DNA of 64,000 bases from Falsochrobactrum shanghaiense (GCF_003149535.1 NZ_QGDB01000007.1:47666-111665); one strand, 5' to 3'; shown: positions 25,119-34,756, counted from the first letter of the stretch. Numbers and translations: made by a program. Notes: generated from the sequence alone by a model not told the origin.

Positions 25119-27629
25119 ATGATGAATCTCGCCGAATACCGCCGTACCGCATCCCGCCTCGCCGATTACCTTCCCTGGGTAGCGCTGGTCGGCTTCGGCG
25201 TTGTCCTCAACAAGGACGGCTCGTTCCAGCGCACCGCGAAGTTTCGCGGTCCCGATCTGGATTCCGCCGTCGCGGCCGAGCTGGTCGCGGTCGCTGGCCG
25301 CCTTAACAATGCCTTCCGTCGCCTCGGCTCCGGCTGGGCGATCTTCGTCGAAGCACAGCGGTCGGAAGCCGCCACCTATCCGGCGAGCCGCTTCCCCGAT
25401 CCCGCATCGGCGCTGGTCGATGCCGAGCGCAAGGCCGATTTCGAGGAGAAAGGCAGCCATTTCGTCTCTGGCTATTTCCTGACCTTCCTCTGGCTTCCGC
25501 CCGCCGAGGATGCCGCCCGCTCCGAGTCCTGGCTTTACGAGGGCCGCGAAACGTCGAGCGTGAACCCTTGGGAACTGGTGCGCGGCTTTGCCGACCGCAC
25601 CGACCGCGTGCTGGCGCTGCTCGACGGTTTTATGCCGGAATGCCGCTGGCTCGATGACGCCGGGACGCTGACTTACCTGCATTCGACGATTTCGATCAAC
25701 CGGCATCGCGTCCGCGTGCCCGAAACCCCGACCTATCTCGATGCGCTGCTGGCCGATCAGCCGCTGACCGGCGGGCTGGAGCCGCGCCTGGGCAATCAGC
25801 ATCTCCGGGTGCTGACGATCACCGGCTTTCCGGCAACCACCACCCCCGGCCTGCTCGACGAAATGAACCGGTTGGCCTTTCCCTATCGCTGGTCGACCCG
25901 CGCCATCCTCATGGACAAGACCGATGCGACCCGGCTGCTGACGAAGATCAGGCGCCAGTGGTTCGCCAAGCGCAAGTCGATTGCCGCCATCCTGAAAGAG
26001 GTGATGACCAACGAGCAATCCGCGCTCGTCGACACCGACGCCGCCAACAAGGCGGCCGATGCCGACATGGCCCTGCAGGAACTTGGCGCCGACATGGCGG
26101 GCATGGCCTATGTCACGGCGACCGTCACCGTTTGGGACGAGGACGCCCGCCGCGCCGACGAAAAGCTGCGGCTGGTCGAGAAGATCATCCAGTCCCGCGA
26201 TTTCAGCGTCATGGTCGAAACGGTCAACGCCGTCGACGCCTGGCTCGGCAGCTTGCCCGGACATGCCTATGCGAATGTCCGGCAACCGCCGGTCTCGACG
26301 CTCAACCTTGCCCACATGGTCCCTTCGTCCGCCGTGTGGGCGGGACCGGAACGGGACGATCACTTCGGCGCGCCCCCGCTGCTGTATGGCAGGACCGAAG
26401 GATCGACCCCGTTCCGGTTTTCCCTCCATGTCGGCGATGTCGGCCATACGCTTGTCGTCGGGCCGACGGGTGCCGGCAAATCGGTGCTGCTGGCGCTAAT
26501 GGCCTTGCAGTTCCGGCGCTACGCGCGCTCACAGGTCTTTGCCTTCGATTTCGGCGGCTCGATCCGGGCCTGCGCCCTCGCGATGCAAGGTGACTGGCAC
26601 GATCTTGGTGGCGAGCTGACCGACGCTTCCGAAACATCCGTCTCGCTGCAACCTCTGGCGCGCATTCACGAGACGGCCGAACGCGCCTGGGCCGCCGACT
26701 GGATCGTGGCGATCCTGACGCGCGAGAACATCCAGATCACCCCGGAGGTGAAGGAGCACATCTGGACGGCCCTGACCTCGCTCGCCTCCGCCCCGGTCGG
26801 GGAACGCACCATCACCGGCCTCGCCGTGCTGCTCCAGTCGAATGATCTGAAACAGGCGCTCCGCGCCTATTGCGTCGGTGGTCCCTATGGCCGGCTGCTC
26901 GATGCGGAGACCGAACATCTTGGTTCAGCAGACGTGCAGGCATTCGAAATCGAGGGCCTTGTCGGGACCGGCGCGGCGCCCGCGGTCCTCTCTTATCTCT
27001 TCCACCGCATCGGCGACCGGCTAGACGGGTGGCCCACGCTGCTGATCATCGACGAGGGCTGGCTGGCGCTCGACGACGAAGGCTTCGCGGACCAACTCAG
27101 GGAATGGCTCAAAACCCTGCGAAAGAAGAACGCCAGCGTCATCTTCGCCACGCAGTCACTGTCCGACATCGACAATTCAGCCATCGCGCCGGCGATCATC
27201 GAAAGCTGCCCAACGCGGCTGTTGCTGCCCAACGAGCGCGCCATCGAACCCCAGATCACCGCGATCTATCGCCGTTTCGGCCTCAATGACAGGCAGATCG
27301 AGATCCTCGCACGGGCCACGCCCAAGCGGGACTACTACTGCCAGTCGCGGCGCGGCAACCGCCTGTTTGACCTCGGATTGTCGGAAGTCGGGCTGGCGCT
27401 TTGCGCCGCATCGGCCAAATCCGATCAGGCCCTGATCAGCGAAATCCTCACCGAGCATGGCCGCGACGGGTTCCTCGCCGCCTGGCTCAAGGCGCGTGGC
27501 GTCGAATGGGCCGCAGAACTGATCCCGGACCTCAGCAATCTCGCGACCGAAAGCGAGGATCTGCCGTCCGTCATTTTCGATGAGGACGCGTTCGAGCTCA
27601 CCCTGGAAGAAGAGGAAAGTACCCCATGA
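25119..27629 (+). CDS. trbE: Conjugal transfer ATPase TrbE (VirB4 family)
   Basis: An 836-aa ATPase of the mating channel. Walker A VGPTGAGKSVLLALM near residue 450; Walker B TLLIIDEGWLALDDEGF near residue 640; then FATQSLSDIDNS, the conserved motif after the ATPase core. The ATG at 25119, preceded by GAGGAAG, begins MMNLAEYRR, the usual TrbE N terminus; a GTG at 25107 is less likely. Stop overlaps trbJ. Confidence 0.95.
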   Translation: MMNLAEYRRTASRLADYLPWVALVGFGVVLNKDGSFQRTAKFRGPDLDSAVAAELVAVAGRLNNAFRRLGSGWAIFVEAQRSEAATYPASRFPDPASALVDAERKADFEEKGSHFVSGYFLTFLWLPPAEDAARSESWLYEGRETSSVNPWELVRGFADRTDRVLALLDGFMPECRWLDDAGTLTYLHSTISINRHRVRVPETPTYLDALLADQPLTGGLEPRLGNQHLRVLTITGFPATTTPGLLDEMNRLAFPYRWSTRAILMDKTDATRLLTKIRRQWFAKRKSIAAILKEVMTNEQSALVDTDAANKAADADMALQELGADMAGMAYVTATVTVWDEDARRADEKLRLVEKIIQSRDFSVMVETVNAVDAWLGSLPGHAYANVRQPPVSTLNLAHMVPSSAVWAGPERDDHFGAPPLLYGRTEGSTPFRFSLHVGDVGHTLVVGPTGAGKSVLLALMALQFRRYARSQVFAFDFGGSIRACALAMQGDWHDLGGELTDASETSVSLQPLARIHETAERAWAADWIVAILTRENIQITPEVKEHIWTALTSLASAPVGERTITGLAVLLQSNDLKQALRAYCVGGPYGRLLDAETEHLGSADVQAFEIEGLVGTGAAPAVLSYLFHRIGDRLDGWPTLLIIDEGWLALDDEGFADQLREWLKTLRKKNASVIFATQSLSDIDNSAIAPAIIESCPTRLLLPNERAIEPQITAIYRRFGLNDRQIEILARATPKRDYYCQSRRGNRLFDLGLSEVGLALCAASAKSDQALISEILTEHGRDGFLAAWLKARGVEWAAELIPDLSNLATESEDLPSVIFDEDAFELTLEEEESTP

Positions 27630-28408
27630 CGCGCACAAAGACCCGGATTTCCCGCATGGCCAGCGCTTCGGCGCTCGCCCTTTCGCTTGCCGCGCCGCTG
27701 GCGCTCGCGCCGGACTTCATCACCCCGGCCCATGCCTTCTTCGGCGGGTTCGGCCGGATCGTCTATGATCCGACCAACCACGCGGAGAATCTGCTGACCG
27801 CCGCCCGTACGCTGGAGCAGATCAACAACCAGATCACCTCGCTTCAGAACGAGGCGCAGATGCTGATCAACCAGGCCCGCAATCTCGCGAGCCTGCCTCA
27901 CAGCTCGCTTCAGGCGCTTCAGCAGAACGTCCAGCGGACCCAGCAGCTTCTCGGGCAGGCCCAGAACATTGCGTTCGACGTTCAGAACATCGATCAGATG
28001 TTCCAGCAGGACTACGGCAAGCTGTCTTTGACCGCGACCGACACCCAGATGATCGCCGATGCGCGCTCGCGCTGGGAAAACACCGTCGGCGGCCTGCAGG
28101 ACGCCATGCGCGTCCAGGCCGGCGTCGTCGGCAATATCGACAGCAATCGCACGCAAATGTCGGAGCTTGTCGGCCAAAGCCAGGGGGCGACCGGCGCGCT
28201 TCAGGCGACCCAGGCTGGCAACCAGCTTCTCGCCCTCCAGTCGCAGCAGCTTTCGGACCTGATCGCTGTCATCTCGGCCAATGGCCGGGCGAATGCCTTG
28301 ACCGAGGCCGAACGCGCCACGGCAGCCGAACAGGGACGCATTCAGCGCGAGCGTTTCCTGACGCCGGGGTCAGGCTATCAGCCCGGCAACGCGCGAATGT
28401 TCAACTGA
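27626..28408 (+). CDS. trbJ: Conjugal transfer protein TrbJ (VirB5-like)
   Basis: A 260-aa secreted helical protein. Signal peptide ends near AHAFFGG (residue 37). The rest is long amphipathic coiled-coil helix rich in Gln/Asn/Leu. P-type TrbJ is thought to act at the pilus tip and in mating contacts. ATGA overlap with trbE. Confidence 0.92.
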   Translation: MTRTKTRISRMASASALALSLAAPLALAPDFITPAHAFFGGFGRIVYDPTNHAENLLTAARTLEQINNQITSLQNEAQMLINQARNLASLPHSSLQALQQNVQRTQQLLGQAQNIAFDVQNIDQMFQQDYGKLSLTATDTQMIADARSRWENTVGGLQDAMRVQAGVVGNIDSNRTQMSELVGQSQGATGALQATQAGNQLLALQSQQLSDLIAVISANGRANALTEAERATAAEQGRIQRERFLTPGSGYQPGNARMFN

Positions 28409-28424
28409 GGAAAGGAGGCGGAGT

Positions 28425-28712
28425 ATGGAGGGGAAGGTGCTGGCCCGGATCGCGGCCATTGTGTTCGTGGCCGTGGCCATCACGGCGGCGATCATCGAGA
28501 TGTCGCGTGAGGAAGGCCCCGCGCCAGCACCTTCCGTCCCAGCGCTTCAGCCCGCCACCGATCCGCTGCGTCTGGAACAGCGGCGTTGCCAGGCATTGGG
28601 CGAGGCGGCGGCCAATGATGCCGACTGCCTCCGAACCTGGGCCGAGACCCGCGATCGCTTCCTCGGCAAGACACCCGCGCCAGCGACCCCCGCACAGAAC
28701 GGGAGACCGTGA
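28425..28712 (+). CDS. trbK: Putative entry-exclusion protein TrbK
   Basis: A 95-aa membrane-tethered protein: one hydrophobic segment at residues 6-25, then a periplasmic part with two cysteines (RRCQALGEAAANDADCLRTW), the pattern of the rhizobial TrbK-alt family. A strong AGGAGG lies 9 bp upstream. It lacks the lipobox of RP4 TrbK. It would block redundant mating into cells already carrying the element. Confidence 0.8.
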   Translation: MEGKVLARIAAIVFVAVAITAAIIEMSREEGPAPAPSVPALQPATDPLRLEQRRCQALGEAAANDADCLRTWAETRDRFLGKTPAPATPAQNGRP

Positions 28713-28715
28713 GCC

Positions 28716-30074
28716 ATGGGCGGAACGGGGGTCATCGATAATTTTCTCGGCATCTTCACCAGCTATATCGACTCCGGCTTCGGCCTGCTCGGCGGCGAGG
28801 TGGCGTTTATCGCCACGACGCTGATCGTCATCGACGTGACGCTCGCCGCACTGTTCTGGGCCTGGGGCGCCGACGGCGACATCATTGCGCGGTTGGTGAA
28901 AAAGACGCTGTTCGTCGGCGTCTTCGCCTATCTCATCAGCAACTGGAACAATCTCGCACGGATCGTCTTCGAGAGCTTCGCCGGGCTCGGGCTCATGGCG
29001 TCCGGCACTGGCTTCTCGGTTGCCGATCTGCTGCGCCCCGGCCGCGTTGCCCAAACCGGGCTGGACGCCGGTCGCCCGCTGCTGGAATCTATTTCGGACC
29101 TGATGGGCTGGATCGCCTTCTTCGAGAACTTCATCCAGATCGCGTGCCTGTTGTTCGCCTGGGCGCTGGTGGTGCTGGCCTTTTTCATCCTGGCAATCCA
29201 GCTTTTCGTCACGCTGATCGAGTTCAAGCTGACCACGCTGGCCGGCTTCGTGCTGATTCCATTCGGCCTGTTCGGCAAGACCGCCTTCATGGCCGAGCGG
29301 GTGCTGGGCAATGTGATCTCCAGCGGTATCAAGGTGCTGGTCCTCGCCGTCATCATCGGCATCGGCTCCACGCTCTTCGGCCAGTTTACCGCAGGCTTCG
29401 GCGGTGCGACCCCGACAATCGACGACGCCATGGCGATCGTGCTGGCAGCCCTTTCCCTTCTCGGCCTCGGCATCTTCGGCCCCGGCATCGCCACCGGCCT
29501 CGTCTCCGGAGGCCCGCAACTCAGTGCCGGCGCCGCCGTCGGGACTGGCCTTGCGGTTGGCGGCGCTGCGATCGCAGCCGGTGGCGCGACCATGCTCGCG
29601 GCGCGGGGTGGCGCAGCCGCACTCTCGGGCGGGGCAGCACTTGCCCGCGGCGGTGCCTCGGCCGCCGGTGCGGCTTCGTCCGCCTATACCCTCGGCTCCT
29701 TGGGCGGGTCCGGCACGGCCGGGGTCGCCTCCGGCCTTGGCGGTGTGGCGCGCGCCGGAGCCTCCGCCGCCGTTTCACCACTCAAGCGCGCCGCCTCCCG
29801 CGCCAGCGACAGCCTGAAATCCAGCTATTCCGATGGTGCGAAAGCCGGATTCGCGGCATCCGGCGGCACGTCGACCATGGGCACCGTCGGCAGAGATTCG
29901 TCGCCTGCGCCGTCAACCCCCTCAACCCCTGATGGGCCGCCGGCCTGGGCGCAGCAGATGCGGCGTGGCCGGGCCATGAGCCACGGCGTCACGGCTGCTG
30001 CTCATGCTGTCCGATCCGGCGACAGCCACGGCGGCGGCTCCTCCGTCAGCCTTTCCGAAAGTGACCGCACATGA
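28716..30074 (+). CDS. trbL: Conjugal transfer protein TrbL (VirB6 family)
   Basis: A 452-aa polytopic membrane protein with about six to eight helices in the first 300 residues, then a Gly/Ala/Ser-rich low-complexity C-terminal third. The family block FELFVTLIEFKLTTLAGF-like region is seen near residues 163-180. Starts 4 bp after trbK and ends overlapping trbF. Confidence 0.92.
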   Translation: MGGTGVIDNFLGIFTSYIDSGFGLLGGEVAFIATTLIVIDVTLAALFWAWGADGDIIARLVKKTLFVGVFAYLISNWNNLARIVFESFAGLGLMASGTGFSVADLLRPGRVAQTGLDAGRPLLESISDLMGWIAFFENFIQIACLLFAWALVVLAFFILAIQLFVTLIEFKLTTLAGFVLIPFGLFGKTAFMAERVLGNVISSGIKVLVLAVIIGIGSTLFGQFTAGFGGATPTIDDAMAIVLAALSLLGLGIFGPGIATGLVSGGPQLSAGAAVGTGLAVGGAAIAAGGATMLAARGGAAALSGGAALARGGASAAGAASSAYTLGSLGGSGTAGVASGLGGVARAGASAAVSPLKRAASRASDSLKSSYSDGAKAGFAASGGTSTMGTVGRDSSPAPSTPSTPDGPPAWAQQMRRGRAMSHGVTAAAHAVRSGDSHGGGSSVSLSESDRT

Positions 30075-30760
30075 ACATCTTCAAACGACCGACGACCCAT
30101 TACGGCAAGGTGCCGGAACCCGAGACTCCCTATCAAAAAGCCGCACAGGTCTGGGACGAACGCATCGGCTCGGCCCGCGTGCAGGCGAAGAACTGGCGCT
30201 ATATGGCGTTCGGCTGTCTGATCCTCTCGGCCGGCTTTGCCGCCGCGCTCGTCTGGCAATCGGCGCGTGGAACCGTCGTGCCCTGGGTGGTGCAGGTGGA
30301 CAATCTCGGTCAGGCGCAGGCTGTCGCGCCCGCGAACGCCGATTATCGCCCGACCGATCCGCAGATCGCCTTCCATCTCGGCCGCTTCATCGAGCAGGTC
30401 CGCGCGATCCCGGCGGACGCGATCATCGTCCGGCAGAACTGGCTTCGGGCTTACGAGTTCACCACCGACCGGGGCGCGGCGGCCTTGAACGATTATGCGC
30501 GGGCCAACGATCCCTTCACCAAGGTCGGCCGCCAGCAGATCGCCGTCGAGGTGTCGAGCGTCATCCGGGCTTCGCCGGACAGTTTCCGCGTCGCCTGGAC
30601 CGAACGCCATTTCGAGAACGGCCAGCTTTCCACGACCGAGCGATGGACCGCGATCCTGACTGTCGTGATCCAGCCCCCGCGCGATGCCGAACGATTACGC
30701 GCCAATCCGCTGGGAATCTACATCAACGCAATTTCATGGTCGCGGGAGATGAGCCAATGA
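30071..30760 (+). CDS. trbF: Conjugal transfer protein TrbF (VirB8 family)
   Basis: A 229-aa bitopic protein: short cytoplasmic N terminus (FKRPTTHYGKVPEPETPYQKAAQVWDER), one membrane helix at ~42-62, and a periplasmic NTF2-like domain with the VPWVVQVD strand. VirB8-type proteins nucleate the channel. ATGA overlaps on both sides. Confidence 0.94.
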   Translation: MNIFKRPTTHYGKVPEPETPYQKAAQVWDERIGSARVQAKNWRYMAFGCLILSAGFAAALVWQSARGTVVPWVVQVDNLGQAQAVAPANADYRPTDPQIAFHLGRFIEQVRAIPADAIIVRQNWLRAYEFTTDRGAAALNDYARANDPFTKVGRQQIAVEVSSVIRASPDSFRVAWTERHFENGQLSTTERWTAILTVVIQPPRDAERLRANPLGIYINAISWSREMSQ

Positions 30761-31785
30761 CCCGCACGACTTTCCGTAGAGCCGGTTTTCCGGTTTTCCG
30801 TAAACCCGCTTTCGCGGCTTTGCTGCTTTCCGCGACCATGTTGGCCGGCTGCGCGACCAACCGGACGCCGCAATTCAACTATGACGCCGACGTGCCGCCG
30901 CTGCCCACCGTGCAGACGGTCGCCACCGACGACCGGCCCCGGCCGCTTCACACGCCGCCGGCCTGGACGGTCGCGCGGGGCGGAACTGCTGCCAGCACTC
31001 CGGACGGCCGTGTCGAAAACGCCAATGCCGCCGCCCGTGTCGAACCTCGCCGTGAGGGCTATTACAACGCCATCCAGATTTATCCGTGGAGCGAAGGCGC
31101 GCTCTATCAGGTCTATGCGGCCCCCGGCCAGATCACAAATATCGCGCTGGCGCCGGGCGAAAGCCTGACCGGCGCGGGACCTATTGCGGCCGGGGATACG
31201 ACACGATGGATCATTGGCGACACCGAATCCGGTTCGGGCGCGAACCGCCGCGTCCACATCCTCGTGAAGCCGACACGCCCGGACATTTCCACCAACCTTG
31301 TCGTGACCACCGACCGGCGCACCTACATGATCGAGCTGCGCGCGCGGGAATCGCTCTACATGCCTTCCGTCGCATGGGCCTATCCCGCGGCGCCGGCGGG
31401 AAGCCGTGCCACCACGCCCGCCGCGCCCATCATCCCCGCCGAGGCGGCGCGGAACTATCGCTACGGATTGCAGGTGCGGGGCGACAGCCCGCCATGGCGG
31501 CCGCTCTCCGTCTTCGACGATGGCCGCCGCGTCTATGTCATTTTCTCGCGCGGCATCGTGCAGGGCGAAATGCCGCCTTTGTTCGTCATCGGGTCGGACG
31601 GAGAAACGCAGATCGTCAACAGCCGTGTCCACCAGAATGTCCTGATCGTGGACCGCCTGTTCGGTGCGGCCGAACTGCGCCTTGGCAGCGGCGATCGGCA
31701 GCAAGTGGTCAGGATCGTCCGCATCAACCCGACGCAGGCCGCAGCAGAACCAGCCAGCACGACCACGGGAGGATCGTCGTCATGA
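30757..31785 (+). CDS. trbG: Conjugal transfer lipoprotein TrbG (VirB9 family)
   Basis: A 342-aa outer-membrane-complex protein. A lipobox LAGC at about residues 28-31 follows a basic N terminus, predicting a lipoprotein. The VirB9 domain has YPWSEGALYQVYAAPGQITNIALAPGE near residue 110 and a C-terminal VDDGRR-like FDDGRRVYVIFSRG block. The true start is ATG 30757, overlapping the trbF stop; the open frame further upstream is not coding. Confidence 0.93.
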   Translation: MTRTTFRRAGFPVFRKPAFAALLLSATMLAGCATNRTPQFNYDADVPPLPTVQTVATDDRPRPLHTPPAWTVARGGTAASTPDGRVENANAAARVEPRREGYYNAIQIYPWSEGALYQVYAAPGQITNIALAPGESLTGAGPIAAGDTTRWIIGDTESGSGANRRVHILVKPTRPDISTNLVVTTDRRTYMIELRARESLYMPSVAWAYPAAPAGSRATTPAAPIIPAEAARNYRYGLQVRGDSPPWRPLSVFDDGRRVYVIFSRGIVQGEMPPLFVIGSDGETQIVNSRVHQNVLIVDRLFGAAELRLGSGDRQQVVRIVRINPTQAAAEPASTTTGGSSS

Positions 31786-32909
31786 GCGATACCGATACCG
31801 CCGCCCCCATGCGCCTGCGCGCCGAGCCGCCTCGTGTCACCCGCCTGTCCCGAAAGTTGCTGGCAAGCGTTGGCGCGGTCGCGCTTCTCGGCATCGCCGG
31901 AACCTTGATCTATGCGCTCCAGACCCGCGATGCGGGGCCGGGTGGCGGCGAACTCTATTCGACCGAAAACCGACCCACGGCTGACGGCCTCGCCGGTCTG
32001 CCGCGCGACTATACCGGCCCCGTCCTGGGACCGGCATTGCCGGGCGACCTTGGCCGTCCGATCCTCGACGCGCAGAACCGGGGGCAGCCAGTCGCGCCTC
32101 CGGCAATCACCACACCAGCCGTCGATCCCGAAGAGGAGCGCCGCCGCGCCGAGGAAGAGGCCGCGCGCTTGAGCAACGTGTTCTTCCAGTCCGGGTCGCG
32201 TTCTGGCGGGACAGCGGGAACGGCCATGCCAGGAATAGCCGGGATAGGCTTGCAGCCGGACGGCACAGGGCAGAACAGGCACGCGGCTTTCCTCAATAGC
32301 CCGGTCGACCGACAGACGGTTGCGCCAGATCGCGTCACGCCGCCGGCATCGCCCTACATCCTTCAGGCTGGAGCCGTCATTCCGGCCGCACTCATCACCG
32401 GAATCCGCTCCGATCTGCCGGGCCAGATCACCGCGCAGGTCACCGAAAACGTCTATGACAGCCCGACCGGCTCGCTGCTTCTGATCCCGCAGGGAACGCG
32501 CATCATCGGCCAATATGATGACGGCGTGACCTTCGGCCAGCGCCGCGTCCTGCTGGTGTGGAATCGCCTGATCCTGCCGGGCGGCCGCTCCATCGTTCTG
32601 GAGCGCCTGCCGGGCGCGGACGCTTCCGGTTACGCCGGGCTTGAGGATGGCGTCGATTATCACTGGTGGGATCTGATGAAAGCGGCAGGGCTTTCCACAC
32701 TGCTCGCGGTCGGTACAGAGCTGGCGACCAGCGACGAGGACCGGTTGATCCGCGCCATTCGCGACGGCGCACAGGATACCGTCAATCAGGCCGGGCAGCA
32801 GATCGTCCAGCGCCAATTGCAGGTCGCGCCGACGCTCACCATCCGGCCCGGCTTTCCGGTCAGGATTATTGTGACCCGCGACCTGGTATTCGAGCCCGCA
32901 GGAGGTTGA
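31782..32909 (+). CDS. trbI: Conjugal transfer protein TrbI (VirB10 family)
   Basis: A 375-aa energy-sensing channel subunit. One membrane helix at ~28-46, a Pro-rich periplasmic linker, then the C-terminal VirB10 barrel with LQAGAVIPAALITGI, PQGTRIIGQYDDGVTFGQRRVLLVWNRLILP and TIRPGFPVRIIVTRDL. ATG 31782 overlaps the trbG stop. Confidence 0.95.
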   Translation: MSDTDTAAPMRLRAEPPRVTRLSRKLLASVGAVALLGIAGTLIYALQTRDAGPGGGELYSTENRPTADGLAGLPRDYTGPVLGPALPGDLGRPILDAQNRGQPVAPPAITTPAVDPEEERRRAEEEAARLSNVFFQSGSRSGGTAGTAMPGIAGIGLQPDGTGQNRHAAFLNSPVDRQTVAPDRVTPPASPYILQAGAVIPAALITGIRSDLPGQITAQVTENVYDSPTGSLLLIPQGTRIIGQYDDGVTFGQRRVLLVWNRLILPGGRSIVLERLPGADASGYAGLEDGVDYHWWDLMKAAGLSTLLAVGTELATSDEDRLIRAIRDGAQDTVNQAGQQIVQRQLQVAPTLTIRPGFPVRIIVTRDLVFEPAGG

Positions 32910-32911
32910 GC

Positions 32912-33151
32912 ATGACAAAACTGAAACTCGGTCCCATCGTCGAGGACAAGCCCGTCAAGGTTACGGTAGAGCTGCCGGGGCCGCTTCATCGCGATCTTGC
33001 GACCTATGCCGAGGTGCTGGCCCGCGAGACCGGCCAACCCGCCGCTGATCCTGTCAGGCTGATCGTGCCAATGTTGGAGCGCTTTATCGCCACTGACAGG
33101 GGGTTCACGAAAGCACGGCGCTCCGTCCTGTCTCCGAAGTCGCAGGTCTGA
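32912..33151 (+). CDS. DUF2274 protein
   Basis: A 79-aa protein that follows trbI after 2 bp, with a strong AGGAGG. The KVTVELPGPLHRDLATYAEVLARETG core suggests a ribbon-helix-helix-like fold; DUF2274 genes close the trb operon in many alphaproteobacterial elements. Its 3' end overlaps the convergent LysR gene by 47 bp. Confidence 0.85.
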   Translation: MTKLKLGPIVEDKPVKVTVELPGPLHRDLATYAEVLARETGQPAADPVRLIVPMLERFIATDRGFTKARRSVLSPKSQV

Positions 33152-34052
33152 CGGCCATTGCTTTCGCCAGACTGAGAAAGCGACGGAAGGCGGGATTGTC
33201 GTTGCTCGCCGACCAGACGGCCGAAAAGGGCAGAACCTCGCCGAGGATCGGTCGGTAAACCACACCCGGAAATTGTGCGACGGTGATGGCTTCGCTCACC
33301 AAAGTCAGCCCTCGGCCGAGGGCGACAAGCGGCACCAGATTATCCCGACCGACATATTGCACCTGGATCTCGGGATGCCTGCCGAGATCCGCCAGCCGCC
33401 GCACCAGATGATCGTAAATTTCCTGTCCCGGAGCAGTCTCGCTGACGATAAAGGACTCGTCGGCCAGATCGCGCCATACGACTTCCTCCCTGTTGGCTAA
33501 GGCATGATGGTCAGGCAAGACCACGAACACACGCTCCGACCACAAGAGGACGCGTTCGCAATCCGGCCAGTCTCGTGTTCCAGTGATGAAGGCGACGTCG
33601 AGATTGAGTTGCCGGATCGCTGCGACATGCTCTGCGGGGTTCCCGTCAGCCACTTCGATTCTCACCGCGCTATGTCGCCTGCCGTAAACTTCCAGCAACT
33701 CCGCCAAAAAGCCGGAAGCGATCGAGGAATAAATACCGATCCGGACACGTCCCTTTTCAGAACGACCTGCGGAGGCAACCTCTCGAGCGCCTTCTCCAAC
33801 AGTCCTGATGACCCTGCGGGCGTGTACGAGGAATCGCTGGCCGGCATAGGTTTGCGATACGCCCCATGTATGCCGGTGAAACAAGGAGGCGCCAATCTCG
33901 TCTTCCAGCTTGGCAATGGACCGACTGATTGCAGCTTGCGACCGTCCAACCGCAGCTCCTGCTTTGCGAAAGCTGCCATGCTCGACCACAGCCACGAAAT
34001 AGCGGAGATGGCGAAGCTCGACTTTATCCGAACACTTGACCCCTTTCCGCAT
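33105..34052 (-). CDS. LysR-family transcriptional regulator
   Basis: A 315-aa regulator. HTH at ~15-75 (LRHLRYFVAVVEHGSFRKAGAAVGRSQAAISRSIAKLEDEIGASLFHRH), then the periplasmic-binding-like effector domain (~100-300). Convergent with the trb operon, as in related elements. Its ATG shares one base with the stop of a small upstream gene (TAATG), so translation is coupled, and both lie behind a CueR-type promoter. Effector and targets are unknown; control of transfer is an inference. Confidence 0.9.
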   Translation of the reverse strand: MRKGVKCSDKVELRHLRYFVAVVEHGSFRKAGAAVGRSQAAISRSIAKLEDEIGASLFHRHTWGVSQTYAGQRFLVHARRVIRTVGEGAREVASAGRSEKGRVRIGIYSSIASGFLAELLEVYGRRHSAVRIEVADGNPAEHVAAIRQLNLDVAFITGTRDWPDCERVLLWSERVFVVLPDHHALANREEVVWRDLADESFIVSETAPGQEIYDHLVRRLADLGRHPEIQVQYVGRDNLVPLVALGRGLTLVSEAITVAQFPGVVYRPILGEVLPFSAVWSASNDNPAFRRFLSLAKAMAVRPATSETGRSAVLS

Positions 34053-34228
34053 TATGCGGCCACCTTGCTTCTGGTCGCCAACATCAATGTCTGGAGAAAG
34101 CCCAAACGAATCCGTATGTCGGCACCATCATCGAGGTCCGCGGCATCATCTGCATAAACGTACCCTTCCGCGATCAGCGAGCCGAATAATTTGTCGACGG
34201 ACGAACGGTTCTTCGCTTGGTCCTTCAT
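34052..34228 (-). CDS. Small protein translationally coupled to the LysR gene
   Basis: A 58-aa reading frame starting MKDQAKNRSSVDKLFG and ending TRSKVAA. Its TAA overlaps the lysR ATG (TAATG), and a CueR-like promoter ends about 40 bp upstream, with CAAGG/GGCGG-type sites before the ATG. The middle is acidic (ADDAADLDDGAD). No family is recognised. Coupling and promoter favour a real gene; the composition alone would not prove it. Confidence 0.5.
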   Translation of the reverse strand: MKDQAKNRSSVDKLFGSLIAEGYVYADDAADLDDGADIRIRLGFLQTLMLATRSKVAA

Positions 34229-34267
34229 TTCTGCCGCCTTGCATTGACGAAACGGGTATCAAGCAAG

Positions 34268-34298
34268 ATCGTGCAGCCTCCAACCATTGGAAGGTCAA
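34268..34298 (-). promoter_or_regulatory. CueR-type promoter before the small ORF and lysR
   Basis: Minus strand TTGACC (34298-34293), 19-bp spacer, CACGAT (34273-34268). The spacer contains the dyad CCTTCCAATGGTTGGAGG (plus 34277-34294), close to the seven other CueR boxes in the window. Confidence 0.7.
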
Positions 34299-34441
34299 GA
34301 CCGAAATTGCTTAAGTCCCGGTCTTAACCGCAGCGTGAAGATTGCCGTGTCGGCGATAAGTGCTGCTGCCTGCTTCAACGAACGCATTAGCGGCCCGCTC
34401 TTCAGCGGTACAGGCATCACATCGCCAAGAAGCCTTGTTTG

Positions 34442-34756
34442 TCAGTCATCAAAGTGCTCCTCGTCGATGTGGGTTGCCATGTCGATCAGCATGTCGCTCA
34501 CGTGACTGTCTGCCACTTCGTAGAAAACCTGCTTTGACCGACGCTCCCCCCTGACGAGCCGTGCACCTCTGAGCAGGCGTAAATGGTGGCTAACCAGTGT
34601 CTGCGACAGTCCCAGGCTCTCAACAATGTCGCCGACGGACTTTGGACCCGGCAGGCAAAAGAGCAGAATTCTCAGCCGTGTAGGATCGCCCAGCAGGCGA
34701 AAAGTCTCTGCCAGTACGGTTACGTCGTTCTGCGACAGGGACGGGGCTTGCTTCAA
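34442..34756 (-). CDS. SmtB/CzrA-type ArsR-family Zn/Co sensor
   Basis: A 104-aa winged-helix repressor. The C-terminal helix carries D-x-H-x10-H-x2-E (DSHVSDMLIDMATHIDEE), the alpha-5 metal site of SmtB/CzrA/NmtR-type sensors of Zn, Co or Ni; the arsenic-type cysteines are absent. It overlaps the CDF pump by 4 bp and is its second gene, so it is autoregulated via the long palindrome at 35812-35863. Confidence 0.9.
   Translation of the reverse strand: MKQAPSLSQNDVTVLAETFRLLGDPTRLRILLFCLPGPKSVGDIVESLGLSQTLVSHHLRLLRGARLVRGERRSKQVFYEVADSHVSDMLIDMATHIDEEHFDD

Noticed and set aside
25095..26447. 450-codon minus-strand frame opposite trbE
   Set aside because: trbE has Walker motifs and operon coupling; the opposite frame has none.
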